From Mycobacterium sp. (GTDB lineage: Bacteria; Actinomycetota; Actinomycetes; Mycobacteriales; Mycobacteriaceae), in NCBI RefSeq assembly GCF_025965855.1, contig NZ_JAOPWB010000301.1:1-63955 (forward strand): 63,955 nt of DNA, given 5' to 3'. Of the stretch, positions 7,195 through 15,946 are shown piece after piece; position 1 is the first letter of the stretch, and each line of letters starts with the position of its first letter. A model generated the notes under the pieces. It saw only the letters and a program-made list of their open reading frames with translations. It did no database searches and was not told where the DNA came from. The position numbers and the translations under genes were made by a program.

Positions 7195-8657
7195 CGCTGG
7201 TCGTGACCCACCACCTCCGTGCGGTTCGTGTGCGCGGCATCGGTCCCCGCGCGGTCGGAGCCCGCGGGCGCAGACGGCACGCCGGGCAATGGAATCCGGG
7301 CCAGGTCCGGAGTGCGCAGCTGGCCGGCCAGCCATGGCAACGCGGTGGCGAAAGCTGTGCCGGCGGTGGGCCAGTCGTGCTTTCCGGGCTGGGCGACCAC
7401 CGCGCAGTCGATGCCGTTTGCCCGGCCCAGCGCGCACAGGGATGCGGCGGCCGCGGCCTGGTTACCCGGGTCGGCGCCGGCGCCGCGGCCGGCGAGAGCC
7501 ATCGCGGCGGTATCGACAACCGTGATATCGCGATGCGGCATCGGGGAACTACCCGGCGAGATCGCGAACCAACCGGACACTCCGGTGTAGCGGCGATGGC
7601 GGCTGATCACCGTCGTCGGGTCAAATGCCGCCCACGCGTCGGCATTGCCGCCGAACAAGCCGGCGATGGTTTGTGCCTTGGTTCCCGTGTTAGGGGTCAA
7701 GTCGCCTTCGATGTCGACGAACGTGCTGAACAGCGTGGGATGCATGACGGTCAGATCCACCGCGCAGGTCCCTCCCATCGAGAAGCCCACGATGCCCCAG
7801 TGCGACGGGTCAGGGTTAACCCCAAAATTCGAGATCACATAGGGCACTACGTCTTTGGTCAGGTGGTCAGCCGCATTGCCACGGCTTCCGTTGACGCATT
7901 CGGTGTCATTGTCGAAGGCCCCGCCCGGGTCCACGAACACCAGCACCGGCGCGCTGCCGCCATGCGCGGCCGCGAAGGCGTCGATAGTGTCCACTGCGTT
8001 GCCGGCGCGCACCCAGTCGGCCGGTGTATTGATCATGCCGCCGATCATCATCACCGTCGGCAACTGTGGCGGCGGAGAACTCGCGAACCATGCCGACGGC
8101 AGGTAAACGAGTTCCTCGCGGTGCTTGAAATGCGATGCGTCGGAGGGGATCAGCACCGGCACCAGGCGGCCACGGGACGGCCTGGCGCCCTTCGCCGCCA
8201 TCGCGGTAACGGTGGCCTTGTCGGTCTGGTCAGGCAGCGGAGCGGAGGTGAGCTGATCCCATGCGCTCTGCACCGTCTGCACGTACCCGACCCACTGGTT
8301 GAGCACCAGCAGCGAGCAGAGCAGACACAGCGGCAGGCACAGGATCGATACTCCGCGCCGCCACCAGCGCGCACCGCGCCAGCCCAGGATCAAGACAGCC
8401 GCGGCCGTTCCGGCCAACGCGATCCACACATAAAGTGTTCGCGGCGCCGGTTGGCTGGGCAGTCCGGCGGCGGCGATGTACCAGTGTGCCCCGCCCGCCG
8501 CCACGCCTCCCATGAGGGCAGCCAGGGGCAGCCATAACAGGCGCCAGCGGTGCGATCGCCATCCGACGGCCAGGCCGAGCGCGATCGCGGTGACGGCCTC
8601 GACCGTCATCGGCACCCAGCCGTTCATCAACGAGATGTGGTTACTCAGCAGCTGCAT
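7191..8657 (-). CDS. Membrane-anchored esterase / mycolyltransferase-like alpha/beta hydrolase
   Basis: This 488-residue protein starts at an ATG behind GGAGGAGG. The N-terminal 125 residues hold about four membrane helices (near 20-35, 40-60, 75-92 and 103-121); the rest is an alpha/beta-hydrolase domain. The nucleophile elbow G-F-S293-M-G-G and a probable catalytic histidine H427 (GKHDWP) are present, with FVDPGGAFDNDTECVNG resembling the esterase D / antigen 85 group. The catalytic part probably faces the periplasm. It lies 117 bp downstream of two Mce-associated genes on the same strand and may share their transcript. Function in cell-envelope lipid metabolism is an inference. Confidence 0.8.
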   Translation of the reverse strand: MQLLSNHISLMNGWVPMTVEAVTAIALGLAVGWRSHRWRLLWLPLAALMGGVAAGGAHWYIAAAGLPSQPAPRTLYVWIALAGTAAAVLILGWRGARWWRRGVSILCLPLCLLCSLLVLNQWVGYVQTVQSAWDQLTSAPLPDQTDKATVTAMAAKGARPSRGRLVPVLIPSDASHFKHREELVYLPSAWFASSPPPQLPTVMMIGGMINTPADWVRAGNAVDTIDAFAAAHGGSAPVLVFVDPGGAFDNDTECVNGSRGNAADHLTKDVVPYVISNFGVNPDPSHWGIVGFSMGGTCAVDLTVMHPTLFSTFVDIEGDLTPNTGTKAQTIAGLFGGNADAWAAFDPTTVISRHRRYTGVSGWFAISPGSSPMPHRDITVVDTAAMALAGRGAGADPGNQAAAAASLCALGRANGIDCAVVAQPGKHDWPTAGTAFATALPWLAGQLRTPDLARIPLPGVPSAPAGSDRAGTDAAHTNRTEVVGHDQR

Positions 8658-8774
8658 CGTGATTCCTCCTCCCAGCGGCTAGCGAGCCGTACGTGTGAGA
8701 AAAGGATTCAATGCCGGCCTCTACGAAGCCTCTACGAATTCTTGGAGCCTCGGCGCGTGGAAAGCGCCACGCTC

Positions 8775-9389
8775 CTAGACCGGGTCGAACTTGGTGATCA
8801 GCCAGCTGCCGTTGACGCGGGTCATGCTCACCAGCACGGTGCTGGCCGCCAGCGTGGGATCGGGCCGGTCCTTGCTTGTCGTGCTCTGGTCGACGTACAC
8901 CAGAACCAAGGCGGAATCCGGATGCAACTCCTGCACCCCCGCCCCCATGATGTGCGCGGTGGTCTTGAGCGACTTCTGTTTGGCCGCTGGAGCCACGATC
9001 TGGTCGGTGAACTGGGTGTAGTACGACAGGAAGTCCCCCGACAGGTGCGACTTGGCGGTGGCGAAGTCCTTGTCGAGGGACTCGGGTGAGTAGGACAGCA
9101 ACGCAACCGTTCCGTCGGTCGCCGCATTGACCACCGCCCGGGCGACGCTGGGGTCGGTGCGTTGCTTTGGCTGGTACCGCTCGAAGTACATCCACGCCGC
9201 CACCCCGCCGGATATCAGTAGCAGCACGACCAGGATCACGGGAACGACTGCCACGTGGCGCGGGATGCGGGGCAGGCCACGTCGCTGGCGCACGGTCCGC
9301 TTGGGTGACTCCTCAACCGCCGCGTCAGCTGCGTCTGCGTCCTTGGCTTGTTCGTCGGTCTCGGTGGTTTGAAGGTCGCGATCGGTCAC
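8775..9389 (-). CDS. Mce-associated membrane protein
   Basis: This 204-residue protein has an acidic cytoplasmic N-terminus, one membrane helix (about residues 50-70) and a periplasmic domain ending in [20 protein letters not shown] sequence, the standard layout of mycobacterial Mam/Omam proteins. It starts with an ATG overlapping the stop of the upstream paralogue by 4 bp, so the two are translationally coupled. Mam proteins stabilise Mce lipid transporters (established for OmamA and Mce1/Mce4). It is a close structural twin of the gene at 27699-28316, suggesting that the pairs are duplicates. Confidence 0.85.
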   Translation of the reverse strand: MTDRDLQTTETDEQAKDADAADAAVEESPKRTVRQRRGLPRIPRHVAVVPVILVVLLLISGGVAAWMYFERYQPKQRTDPSVARAVVNAATDGTVALLSYSPESLDKDFATAKSHLSGDFLSYYTQFTDQIVAPAAKQKSLKTTAHIMGAGVQELHPDSALVLVYVDQSTTSKDRPDPTLAASTVLVSMTRVNGSWLITKFDPV

Positions 9390-10222
9390 GCTACGAAGTC
9401 CACTTTCGACATCTTGTACTGTCCGCCGTCTTTGGTCACGGTTACCCGGAGCCGAAACACGCGCGGTTCGTCCTTGGCGCCTGCGGCATTGGTGATCTTG
9501 GACGTCGCCGAGACCAGTACCGATGCGGAATTCCCGTCCATGGACTCGAGCGCCGCCGCGTTGACCGCCCCCTGGGTAGTCACTTTGGACTGCTCGACCA
9601 CCGACGCGAAATCCTTTGCCCGCTGCTGGAAGTCGTCCCTGAACTGACCGGTGGAGCTGTCGATCACTCGCTGGACGTCTTCCTTGGCTCGGTTGAAGTC
9701 GAGGGAGGTCATGTTGATGACACCCTGCCTGGCCCCGGCCACGAAGTTGGCGGCGCGCTCCTCTCGATCGGTGGCTTCATGGTATTGCCACGCCATGTAT
9801 CCGGTGACGCCGACAAAGACGCCGATGAGGACGATGGCCGCCACTTTGAGAGTTGCCGACAATGACGGGAACCGTAGTCGCCTTCTCGCCCGCCTGGATT
9901 CCGGTGCTGCGGCTGCGACGGTCTCCTCAGGGGTGTTCTCATCGGTCTCCGTACCGGAATATTCGACGGTATCGTCGGCGTCCGTGTTGTCCGCGTCCGA
10001 AGGTGACTTTTCGGTCTCGTCGGTCTCGGCAGCCTCGGCCTCGGCCTCGGCCAGCGCTTGACGCCGGAGCATGGCGGCGCGGGCCCGGGCACGCGCCGCG
10101 GCGGCCAGTGCCTCGGCTTCGGCGGCTTCTGCCTCCGCCTCTTCGAGCAACGCCTTCGTGTCGGCTTTTGATGTGGCCGAGTCTTCCGGCGGTCGTTTCG
10201 CCTCAGCCACCCCGCGTACCAC
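9386..10222 (-). CDS. Mce-associated membrane protein with charged N-terminal coiled-coil
   Basis: This 278-residue protein starts at a GTG (10222; a GTG 15 bp inside is also possible). Residues 20-75 are rich in Ala, Glu and Arg, suggesting a cytoplasmic coiled coil; a single membrane helix lies near residue 130-150. The periplasmic domain contains the [27 protein letters not shown] segment typical of Mam proteins and ends KMSKVDFVA. It is the first gene of a leftward unit (this gene, its 204-residue partner, then the esterase). The same two-gene architecture is repeated at 27.7-29.1 kb. Confidence 0.85.
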   Translation of the reverse strand: MVRGVAEAKRPPEDSATSKADTKALLEEAEAEAAEAEALAAAARARARAAMLRRQALAEAEAEAAETDETEKSPSDADNTDADDTVEYSGTETDENTPEETVAAAAPESRRARRRLRFPSLSATLKVAAIVLIGVFVGVTGYMAWQYHEATDREERAANFVAGARQGVINMTSLDFNRAKEDVQRVIDSSTGQFRDDFQQRAKDFASVVEQSKVTTQGAVNAAALESMDGNSASVLVSATSKITNAAGAKDEPRVFRLRVTVTKDGGQYKMSKVDFVA

Positions 10223-10343
10223 CCGTCACCATCGTCATCGACCGAACTCCGATATCTCGTACTGTACTGACCAATCCTGATAGCGGAGTGGCCGGCGAAT
10301 TGGTGCGCGAACGATTGGTTCCTACGGGCAACGGTGGTCGCGG

Positions 10344-10775
10344 CTACCATCGCACGAGCGAGAAGGGGTACGTGTTGGAGCCCCCGGGTGCGCCGCCGCA
10401 TCCCGTGTCGAAGGTGGAGACCACCTCACCGCTCAGTGAGACCGCATCCCACGAATAGACATCATGTGAGGGAAAGAACTGGACCACGCAGCGCACACCG
10501 TCGGGAACGTCGACGGTCATGGTGTACCGGCCGTTGGACAGGTGAGCGTCTGCTTTGTAGGGCGCCGCTTGCCCGTTGGGTTGCGGAACCGCTTGGACGG
10601 TTAGGCATTCCGGCCCTTCATCATATCTGCACGCTCGAATCGCCCAAATCCAGCTGTGGCCAGGATCCCGGTTTGTGTCCAACCTGTAGTTGCCAATCAG
10701 CATGTCCGCGCGGGCGGTCGGCGTGAGGGTCAGCGCGGCCGTGGCAAGCGCAAGGCTCACAGTGAAAGTCTTCAC
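10344..10775 (-). CDS. Small secreted protein of unknown function
   Basis: The start is placed at a GTG (10775) giving a classical signal peptide (VKTFTVSLALATAALTLT, cleavage after ARA-D about residue 23) and about 120 mature residues; an ATG at 10790 is an alternative. The mature part has four cysteines (in ACRYDEGPEC, GVRCVV and DTGCGG), likely forming two disulfides, and a beta-rich composition. It ends NTYPFSLVRW. Similar small cysteine-containing exported proteins are common in mycobacteria and mostly uncharacterised. It is separated from the Mam operon by 121 bp and from the P450 operon by about 135 bp on the same strand. Confidence 0.7.
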   Translation of the reverse strand: MKTFTVSLALATAALTLTPTARADMLIGNYRLDTNRDPGHSWIWAIRACRYDEGPECLTVQAVPQPNGQAAPYKADAHLSNGRYTMTVDVPDGVRCVVQFFPSHDVYSWDAVSLSGEVVSTFDTGCGGAPGGSNTYPFSLVRW

Positions 10776-10910
10776 CGATGCGTCTCCCATCTCTGCCAAG
10801 CGCTTGGCCCAAATATAAGGCGCGGTCACGCTGAACATGCCTACTCGGAAAAATTGCGGCGGTCAACGGCTCCTTTCAGGTGCGTAGCGTGACGCTGAGC
10901 TGCGAGCGGC

Positions 10911-12275
10911 TCAGTCGATGACCGCGGCTTCCTTGCGTTCGGTGATCGGCCTGGCCAGCTCTTGCTCGTCGCAGACGCGTTGCAGTTTCTCCAGCGTCTC
11001 GTCCAGGCCAACTCCGACCTTGCGGCCCGGCGTGAAGGTGGCCGGCAACTTCCGCATGCCCTGGATGACGCCGATGGTCTCGTAGTGGACCGTTCCTTCG
11101 CGGTCGCACGCGTAGTCGGGCATCCGGTCGAGGACCGCGGTCAGCATGGACTTGAACACCGTGCGCGCCACATTCGATCCGGCGCATCGGTGAAGGCCGA
11201 GTCCAAAGCTGAAGTGCCGGTTCCCTTTACGATCGAGAAGGATCTCGTCCGGGTCGTGGAACACCGCGGGGTCACGGTTGGCCATGGCCCACGAAATCCA
11301 GAGCCGCTCGCCCTCTTTGAAGTTGTTACCGTCGAGCTCGACATCATCGGAGAAGGTCCGGCCATCACCGGGTGCCGGGGTGAAGTAGCGCAGGAACTCT
11401 TCGGTCGCGGGATCAAGCAGCGTCTCGCGCTGCTTGCTGAGCAGCTCGCGCTGATCTGGATTCTGCGAAAGCCATTCCAGCGAATGGGCGGTCAGCGCCG
11501 TGGTGGTGTCGAAGCCGCCACCGATGATCAATCCGAGATTGCCGATGATTTCCAGGTCGGGCGCGGGCTCACCGTCGATCCGCATTTCGAGCAGGGCAGT
11601 GACCAGGCCGGGCCGCGGATTGTCGCGAATCTCGATCATGTTGTTGATCAGGTCGATCCCCATCTGCCGGTGCATCTCGGTGACCCGTTGGATGTCCGGG
11701 GAATGCTCCGGGGTGTACACCGCGGCATGGGTTGGCTCGCTGTACATCTGCCAGTTCTTCAGCGGGATACCCATCATCGCCAGTGTCAGCACGGCCGGCA
11801 CGATGTTTGCCAGGTCGTCGACGAAGTCGATGCGGCCTTCCTCGATCCTCTCGTCGAGGCAGGCGCGCGTCACGTCGTGGATGAACGGCTCCCAGCGCTT
11901 GACGGCGGCCGGCGACAGGTAGGGGTTGAGCACGGAGCGGTAGGTTTTGTGTTCGGGGTTGTCCATCTCCAGGATGCCGCCCCGGATACCGTTGATGCGG
12001 CTGGCCGTCGGGATCGAAATGCCTTTGTAGCCACGGCGCACGTCATTCACGTCGTGATCGTTGGAGACCGCCGGGCCGCGGGCGAGTTCGAAGACCTCGT
12101 GGCTGCCGGCCGCCACCCAGTGTCCGCCGTAGGTGTCGCTCCAGGCCATCGGGCACTGGGCGTGCATCTCCTCGGTGATGTCCTTGAACTGCGAGCGGTA
12201 CTCCGCGGAGTGCCGATCGAAGTGATACCAGTTCGGCTTGCGGTCGCTGTCGCTGACGACGTCGTCGACACTCAA
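10911..12275 (-). CDS. Cytochrome P450
   Basis: This 454-residue P450 has the heme-binding loop FSFGLGLHRCAG with the cysteine ligand C364, the K-helix E293-x-x-R296 and an I-helix reading IIGGGFDTTTA (about 250-260) in place of the usual A-G-x-D/E-T. It is the last gene of a tight leftward operon: SDR, mycofactocin-type SDR, ferredoxin (14 bp upstream) and this P450. The adjacent 3Fe-4S ferredoxin is its probable redox partner. Hydroxylation of a lipid, terpene or aromatic substrate, followed by oxidation by the two SDRs, is the likely sequence of events; the substrate is unknown. Confidence 0.92.
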   Translation of the reverse strand: MSVDDVVSDSDRKPNWYHFDRHSAEYRSQFKDITEEMHAQCPMAWSDTYGGHWVAAGSHEVFELARGPAVSNDHDVNDVRRGYKGISIPTASRINGIRGGILEMDNPEHKTYRSVLNPYLSPAAVKRWEPFIHDVTRACLDERIEEGRIDFVDDLANIVPAVLTLAMMGIPLKNWQMYSEPTHAAVYTPEHSPDIQRVTEMHRQMGIDLINNMIEIRDNPRPGLVTALLEMRIDGEPAPDLEIIGNLGLIIGGGFDTTTALTAHSLEWLSQNPDQRELLSKQRETLLDPATEEFLRYFTPAPGDGRTFSDDVELDGNNFKEGERLWISWAMANRDPAVFHDPDEILLDRKGNRHFSFGLGLHRCAGSNVARTVFKSMLTAVLDRMPDYACDREGTVHYETIGVIQGMRKLPATFTPGRKVGVGLDETLEKLQRVCDEQELARPITERKEAAVID

Positions 12276-12289
12276 GGCACTGTCTCCCT

Positions 12290-12490
12290 TTATGTTTCAT
12301 CCGTGATGATGATGGCCTGCTCCGGACAGGAGTGGGCGGCCTCGCGGACCTGGTCCTCCTTGTCGGCCGGCACCAGCTCGTCGATCGCCGACGAGCTGCC
12401 GTCGATGTCGCTGAGCTGGAAAGAATCCGGAGCGATCATCGAGCACAGGGTGTGGCCCTGGCAGCGTTCTGAATCAACCCAGACCTTCAC
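12290..12490 (-). CDS. 3Fe-4S ferredoxin, P450 partner
   Basis: This 66-residue protein starts at a GTG (12490) with AAGGAG eight bases before it; longer upstream frames lie inside the SDR gene. Ligands C10, C16 and C55 are visible. The position that would hold the fourth cysteine is histidine (C10-x-x-H13-x-x-C16), the pattern of mycobacterial P450-linked 3Fe-4S ferredoxins. It probably passes electrons from a ferredoxin reductase to the P450 encoded 14 bp downstream. No reductase gene is present in the window. Confidence 0.9.
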   Translation of the reverse strand: MKVWVDSERCQGHTLCSMIAPDSFQLSDIDGSSSAIDELVPADKEDQVREAAHSCPEQAIIITDET

Positions 12491-12518
12491 GGTGTCTCCT
12501 TGCGAGCTTCTGTGTGGC

Positions 12519-13394
12519 TCAACTGCGGTGGTCGTACCACTTGAGGTAGCCGCCGGCATCGACGCGCAACTGCACGCCGGTGACGTACCTGGCCTCGTCG
12601 GAGGCCAACCACAGGACGGCGTTGCTGATGTCCTCGGGTTCGATGTAGGGGATTCTCATCGCCTGCTGCACGCCGAAAACGGGCTCGGCGTCGGCTCGTG
12701 TCGGGTGTTCGAGGTCCGGCCGGAAGGAGCGGTACATCGGCTCGCTCTGCAGCATCGGGGTGTTGGTGTTCGTCGGGTGAATCACGTTGGCGCGAATGCC
12801 CAACGGCGCCAGCTCGGTTGCCAGGTCGTGGACGTAATGTGACAGCGCGCGCTTGGAGTGAATGTAGGCCATGCCCCCCGGGTCGTTGCCGGGATTGTCC
12901 TTCTTGGCGGTGTCCATCAGCGCGGCGGTGGATCCGGTGGCGACGATCGAGGCGCCTTCGCCCAGGTGCGGCAACGTGACCTGGATGGCGTTGATGGTGC
13001 CGATCAGGTTGGTGTTGATGACGTCGCACCACGCCTGGAGGGGCGGCTGGCCCTTCATGCCGGCGACGCCGGCCTGCGCGACCACGATGTCGAGCCTGCC
13101 GAACTCCGCAACCCCTTGCTCCAGCGCGGCGCGGAGTTGCGCGACATCGCGCACGTCGGCCTGGGCGATCACCGCGCCCTGGCCGGTTTTCTCGATGAGC
13201 CGGGCGGTCTCCTCGAGATCCTCGGGTACCGCCATCGGGTAACCGATGGTGTCGAGGTCACGGCACAGATCGACGGCGATGATGTCGGCGCCTTCTTCGG
13301 CCAGCCGCACCGCGTGGCTGCGGCCCTGCCCGCGCGCCGCGCCGGTGACGAAGGCGACCTTTCCCCTAACGCGCCCCTGTGCGCCGTCTCCCAC
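12519..13394 (-). CDS. Mycofactocin-type short-chain dehydrogenase
   Basis: A GTG at 13394 behind AAGGAG gives 291 residues. The Rossmann motif T17-G-A-A-R-G-Q-G-R-S-H-A and the extra loop DLCRDLDTIGYPMA are hallmarks of the mycofactocin-coupled SDR subfamily, which keeps its NAD bound and re-oxidises it through mycofactocin. The catalytic Y-x-x-x-K is in AYIHSKRAL. It sits 28 bp before the ferredoxin and 51 bp after another SDR, within a P450 operon. The probable role is oxidation of the alcohol made by the P450. Subfamily membership rests on motif recognition. Confidence 0.88.
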   Translation of the reverse strand: MGDGAQGRVRGKVAFVTGAARGQGRSHAVRLAEEGADIIAVDLCRDLDTIGYPMAVPEDLEETARLIEKTGQGAVIAQADVRDVAQLRAALEQGVAEFGRLDIVVAQAGVAGMKGQPPLQAWCDVINTNLIGTINAIQVTLPHLGEGASIVATGSTAALMDTAKKDNPGNDPGGMAYIHSKRALSHYVHDLATELAPLGIRANVIHPTNTNTPMLQSEPMYRSFRPDLEHPTRADAEPVFGVQQAMRIPYIEPEDISNAVLWLASDEARYVTGVQLRVDAGGYLKWYDHRS

Positions 13395-13445
13395 CGCTTC
13401 TCCTTCTCGGTTGGTTACCAAGCATCGCCGACTGCCCGCCGGTGC

Positions 13446-14147
13446 CTAGGTGTTTCGTCCGCCGTTGACGCCCAATATCTGACCGGTGATGTAGCCGGCC
13501 TCCTCGGAAATCAGGAAAGCGCATGCGGCTGCGATGTCTTCCGGTCTGCCCATCCGGCGCACCGGGGTCCGGGCGATGGTCGCCTCGATGTCGCCGAGGT
13601 ATCCGTGTTGTTCCGCGGCGCGCAGCATCGGGGTGTCGATGAACCCCGGCGGTACGGCGTTAACGGTGATGCCGCTGGGCCCGTACTCGAGTGCCAGCGA
13701 CTTGGTGAGGCCGTTGACCGCGGACTTGGCCGCCACGTAGTGGCTCATGTAGGGCGCACCGGAATGAGTGCTCGACGACGAGATGTTGACGATCCGTCCC
13801 CACCCGGCCTCGACCATGTCGGGCAGCACCGCCTGGGTCACGTGAAAGACGCCGTTGAGGTTGACGTCGATCACCCGCTGCCACTCCTCCAACGTGATGT
13901 TGGCGAAGCGCTTGAAGCCGTCCAGGCCCGCGGCGTTGACCAGGACCGTCACCGGCCCCAGCTGCGCGCGGATGGCCGCAAGCGCGGCATCGACCTGCGC
14001 CCGGCCGGTGACGTCGGCGGTGAAGGCGAAATCGGTTTCGGACGGTCTGAGGTCGATCGTGGCGACATCAAGACCGTCGGCGCGCAGGCGTTGCGCGACT
14101 GCTTGACCGATGCCGGATCCGCCTCCGGTCACCACCGCGGTCTTCAT
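13446..14147 (-). CDS. Short-chain dehydrogenase/reductase
   Basis: This 233-residue classical SDR has the T-G-G-G-S-G-I-G cofactor motif at the N-terminus, NAAG near residue 90, catalytic Ser in ISSSSTHSG, Tyr and Lys in Y-V-A-A-K and a C-terminal GQILGVNGG. The aspartate after beta-2 (TIDLRPS) suggests NAD(H) preference. It is the first gene of the leftward P450 operon and is divergent from the aldehyde dehydrogenase at 14429. FabG-like members of this family reduce or oxidise 3-hydroxyacyl groups; here an alcohol or 3-hydroxyacyl-CoA oxidation is plausible. Confidence 0.9.
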   Translation of the reverse strand: MKTAVVTGGGSGIGQAVAQRLRADGLDVATIDLRPSETDFAFTADVTGRAQVDAALAAIRAQLGPVTVLVNAAGLDGFKRFANITLEEWQRVIDVNLNGVFHVTQAVLPDMVEAGWGRIVNISSSSTHSGAPYMSHYVAAKSAVNGLTKSLALEYGPSGITVNAVPPGFIDTPMLRAAEQHGYLGDIEATIARTPVRRMGRPEDIAAACAFLISEEAGYITGQILGVNGGRNT

Positions 14148-14207
14148 GTTGAGACCTCACCTCCAAAGGTTGCCGTCTCGGCCAGAAAGAATCTCCCTTG
14201 CAATTAT

Positions 14208-14222
14208 GAGAACCTTACTCTC
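14208..14222. promoter_or_regulatory. Degenerate operator-like inverted repeat upstream of the SDR-P450 operon
   Basis: GAGAAC-ctt-ACTCTC keeps 10 of the 12 arm positions of the GAGAAT/ATTCTC repeat. It lies 60 bases upstream of the leftward SDR start (14147), close to the 55-base distance of the copy before the amidohydrolase at 1890. It would give the divergent operon its own site, separate from the one at 14385. Confidence 0.35.
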
Positions 14223-14384
14223 GGCCCGAAGCGGCGTGCAACATCGTCGCGAAACCTCGCACGGCCTGCGCCGAGGGGCTTGCCGCCGCAAGGTCCGAGC
14301 CCTTGCACCGCTGGTCAGCAGGTCCATCCCATTCCTGAGACTTTCTTGAAATATCGAGACCCGAATGTAAGATTCCCCGGGGAA

Positions 14385-14399
14385 GAGAATGAAATTTTC
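14385..14399. promoter_or_regulatory. Operator-like inverted repeat GAGAAT-gaa-ATTTTC
   Basis: This site matches the repeat in 11 of 12 arm positions and ends 29 bases before the aldehyde dehydrogenase ATG (14429). That is nearly the same spacing as the perfect copy before the acyl-CoA dehydrogenase at 5037 (31 bases). The consistent position argues for function. Confidence 0.55.
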
Positions 14400-14428
14400 G
14401 TGACCGTCAGCACATGAGGGAGTAGGCG

Positions 14429-15946
14429 ATGCCAGTGCAGGACACGGCAGAGACCACCGCGGAGACGATCGCGGATGCCGCGCCCGAGTCACAGGTCGAT
14501 CGCCGACTGCTGATCGACGGCCGGCTCGTCACCGTCGACAAGACGTTTCCCTCGATCAACCCCGCCACCGGTGCGGTGATCGGGCATGCTGCCGATGCCG
14601 GCACCGAGCAGGCCCAAGCGGCGATCGCGGCGGCCCGGCGCGCGTTCGACACGTCTAGCTGGTCGACCGACGTCGAGTTGCGGATCCGCTGTCTTGACCA
14701 GTTGCACCGGGCGCTGCTCGAGCACGCCGACGAGCTGCGTGAGCTGACCATCGCCGAAGTCGGCGCGACCCGCGCGCTGACCCAGGGCGCTCAACTCGAC
14801 GACCCGATCAAGATCGTGCGTTTCTACGCCGACCTGCTGCGCACCTATCAGTTCTCCGAAGACCTCGGCGAGGTCGAATCGCGCGGCATGCGGCATCACC
14901 GCTGGGTGGAGAAGGAAGCCGCGGGGGTGGTGGCCGCCATCATCGCCTACAACTATCCGAACCAGCTCGCGCTGGCCAAGCTGGCCCCGGCGCTGGCCGC
15001 AGGATGCACCGTGGTGCTCAAGGGGGCACCCGACACCCCGCTGATCACGCTGGCGCTCGGCGAGTTGATCGCCAACCACACCGATATCCCGCCCGGCGTG
15101 GTGAACGTGCTCACTTCGTCGGACGCGTCCGTCGGGGTCGCGCTGACCACCAGTCCCGACGTCGACGTGGTGACCTTCACCGGATCGACCGCCGTCGGCC
15201 GCAAGATCATGGCCGCCGCGAGCGAGACCGTCAAACGCGTCTTCCTGGAATTGGGTGGCAAGTCGGCCGTGATCATGCTCGACGACGCAGACTTCACGGC
15301 AGCCAGCATGTTCGCGGCGTTCAGCATGGTCATCCACGCCGGGCAGGGCTGCGCGCTCACGTCCCGGCTGTTGGTGCCCACGTCGCACCATGACGAGATC
15401 GTCGAGCTGATCGCGCAGAACTTCGCCAAGGTGCGCCACGGCGACCCCGCCGATCCGAAGACGTTCATGGGGCCGCTCATCAACGAGCGCCAGCGCGACA
15501 AGGTCGACGGCGTGGTCCAGCGGGCCGTCGCCGCGGGGGCGACCCTGGTCACCGGCGGCAAGCGGTTGGATCCCGGCTACTTCTATGCGCCGACGCTGCT
15601 CACCAACGTCGACCCCGACAGCGAGATCGCCCAGGACGAGGTCTTCGGGCCGGTGCTGGTGGTCATCGGATTCGACGATGATGACGACGCGGTACGCATC
15701 GCCAACAACTCGATCTACGGACTGGCCGGCGCGGTCTTCAGTCGCGACCAGGACCGCGCACTGGCGGTGGCGCGCCGGATCCGGACCGGATCGTTCTCCA
15801 TCAACGGCGGCAACTACTTCGGCGCCGACAGCCCGTTCGGGGGCTTCAAGCAGTCCGGTGTCGGACGCGAGATGGGTGTCGCCGGCCTGGAGGAGTTCTT
15901 GGAGGGCAAGACCTTCGCGGTGCCGGCCAACAGGAGCGGCGCATGA
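14429..15946 (+). CDS. NAD(P)-dependent aldehyde dehydrogenase
   Basis: This 505-residue protein has all main ALDH features: NYPNQLALAKLAPALAAGCTVVLK (cofactor/Lys region near 175-195), FTGSTAVGRKI, the catalytic glutamate in LELGGKSAV, the catalytic cysteine in HAGQGCALTSRL and the C-terminal SPFGGFKQSGVGREMG. An acidic leader of about 30 residues precedes the domain. The stop overlaps the CoA transferase start (ATGA), showing coupling. It is divergent from the SDR/P450 operon. The probable role is oxidation of the aldehyde made by those SDRs to an acid that the CoA transferase can activate. Confidence 0.93.
   Translation: MPVQDTAETTAETIADAAPESQVDRRLLIDGRLVTVDKTFPSINPATGAVIGHAADAGTEQAQAAIAAARRAFDTSSWSTDVELRIRCLDQLHRALLEHADELRELTIAEVGATRALTQGAQLDDPIKIVRFYADLLRTYQFSEDLGEVESRGMRHHRWVEKEAAGVVAAIIAYNYPNQLALAKLAPALAAGCTVVLKGAPDTPLITLALGELIANHTDIPPGVVNVLTSSDASVGVALTTSPDVDVVTFTGSTAVGRKIMAAASETVKRVFLELGGKSAVIMLDDADFTAASMFAAFSMVIHAGQGCALTSRLLVPTSHHDEIVELIAQNFAKVRHGDPADPKTFMGPLINERQRDKVDGVVQRAVAAGATLVTGGKRLDPGYFYAPTLLTNVDPDSEIAQDEVFGPVLVVIGFDDDDDAVRIANNSIYGLAGAVFSRDQDRALAVARRIRTGSFSINGGNYFGADSPFGGFKQSGVGREMGVAGLEEFLEGKTFAVPANRSGA

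Noticed and set aside
6729..8537. 602-codon plus-strand open frame
   Set aside because: It spans FadE in another frame and the esterase on the other strand; composition is low-complexity Arg/Gly/Ala and no family pattern is visible.
10962..12842. Long 626-codon plus-strand open frame
   Set aside because: It lies antisense to the P450, ferredoxin and SDR genes, and its sequence is typical of the GC-rich opposite-strand shadow (Arg/Gly/Val-rich, no domain).
12858..14417. 519-codon plus-strand open frame
   Set aside because: It is antisense to both SDR genes, whose motifs are clear.
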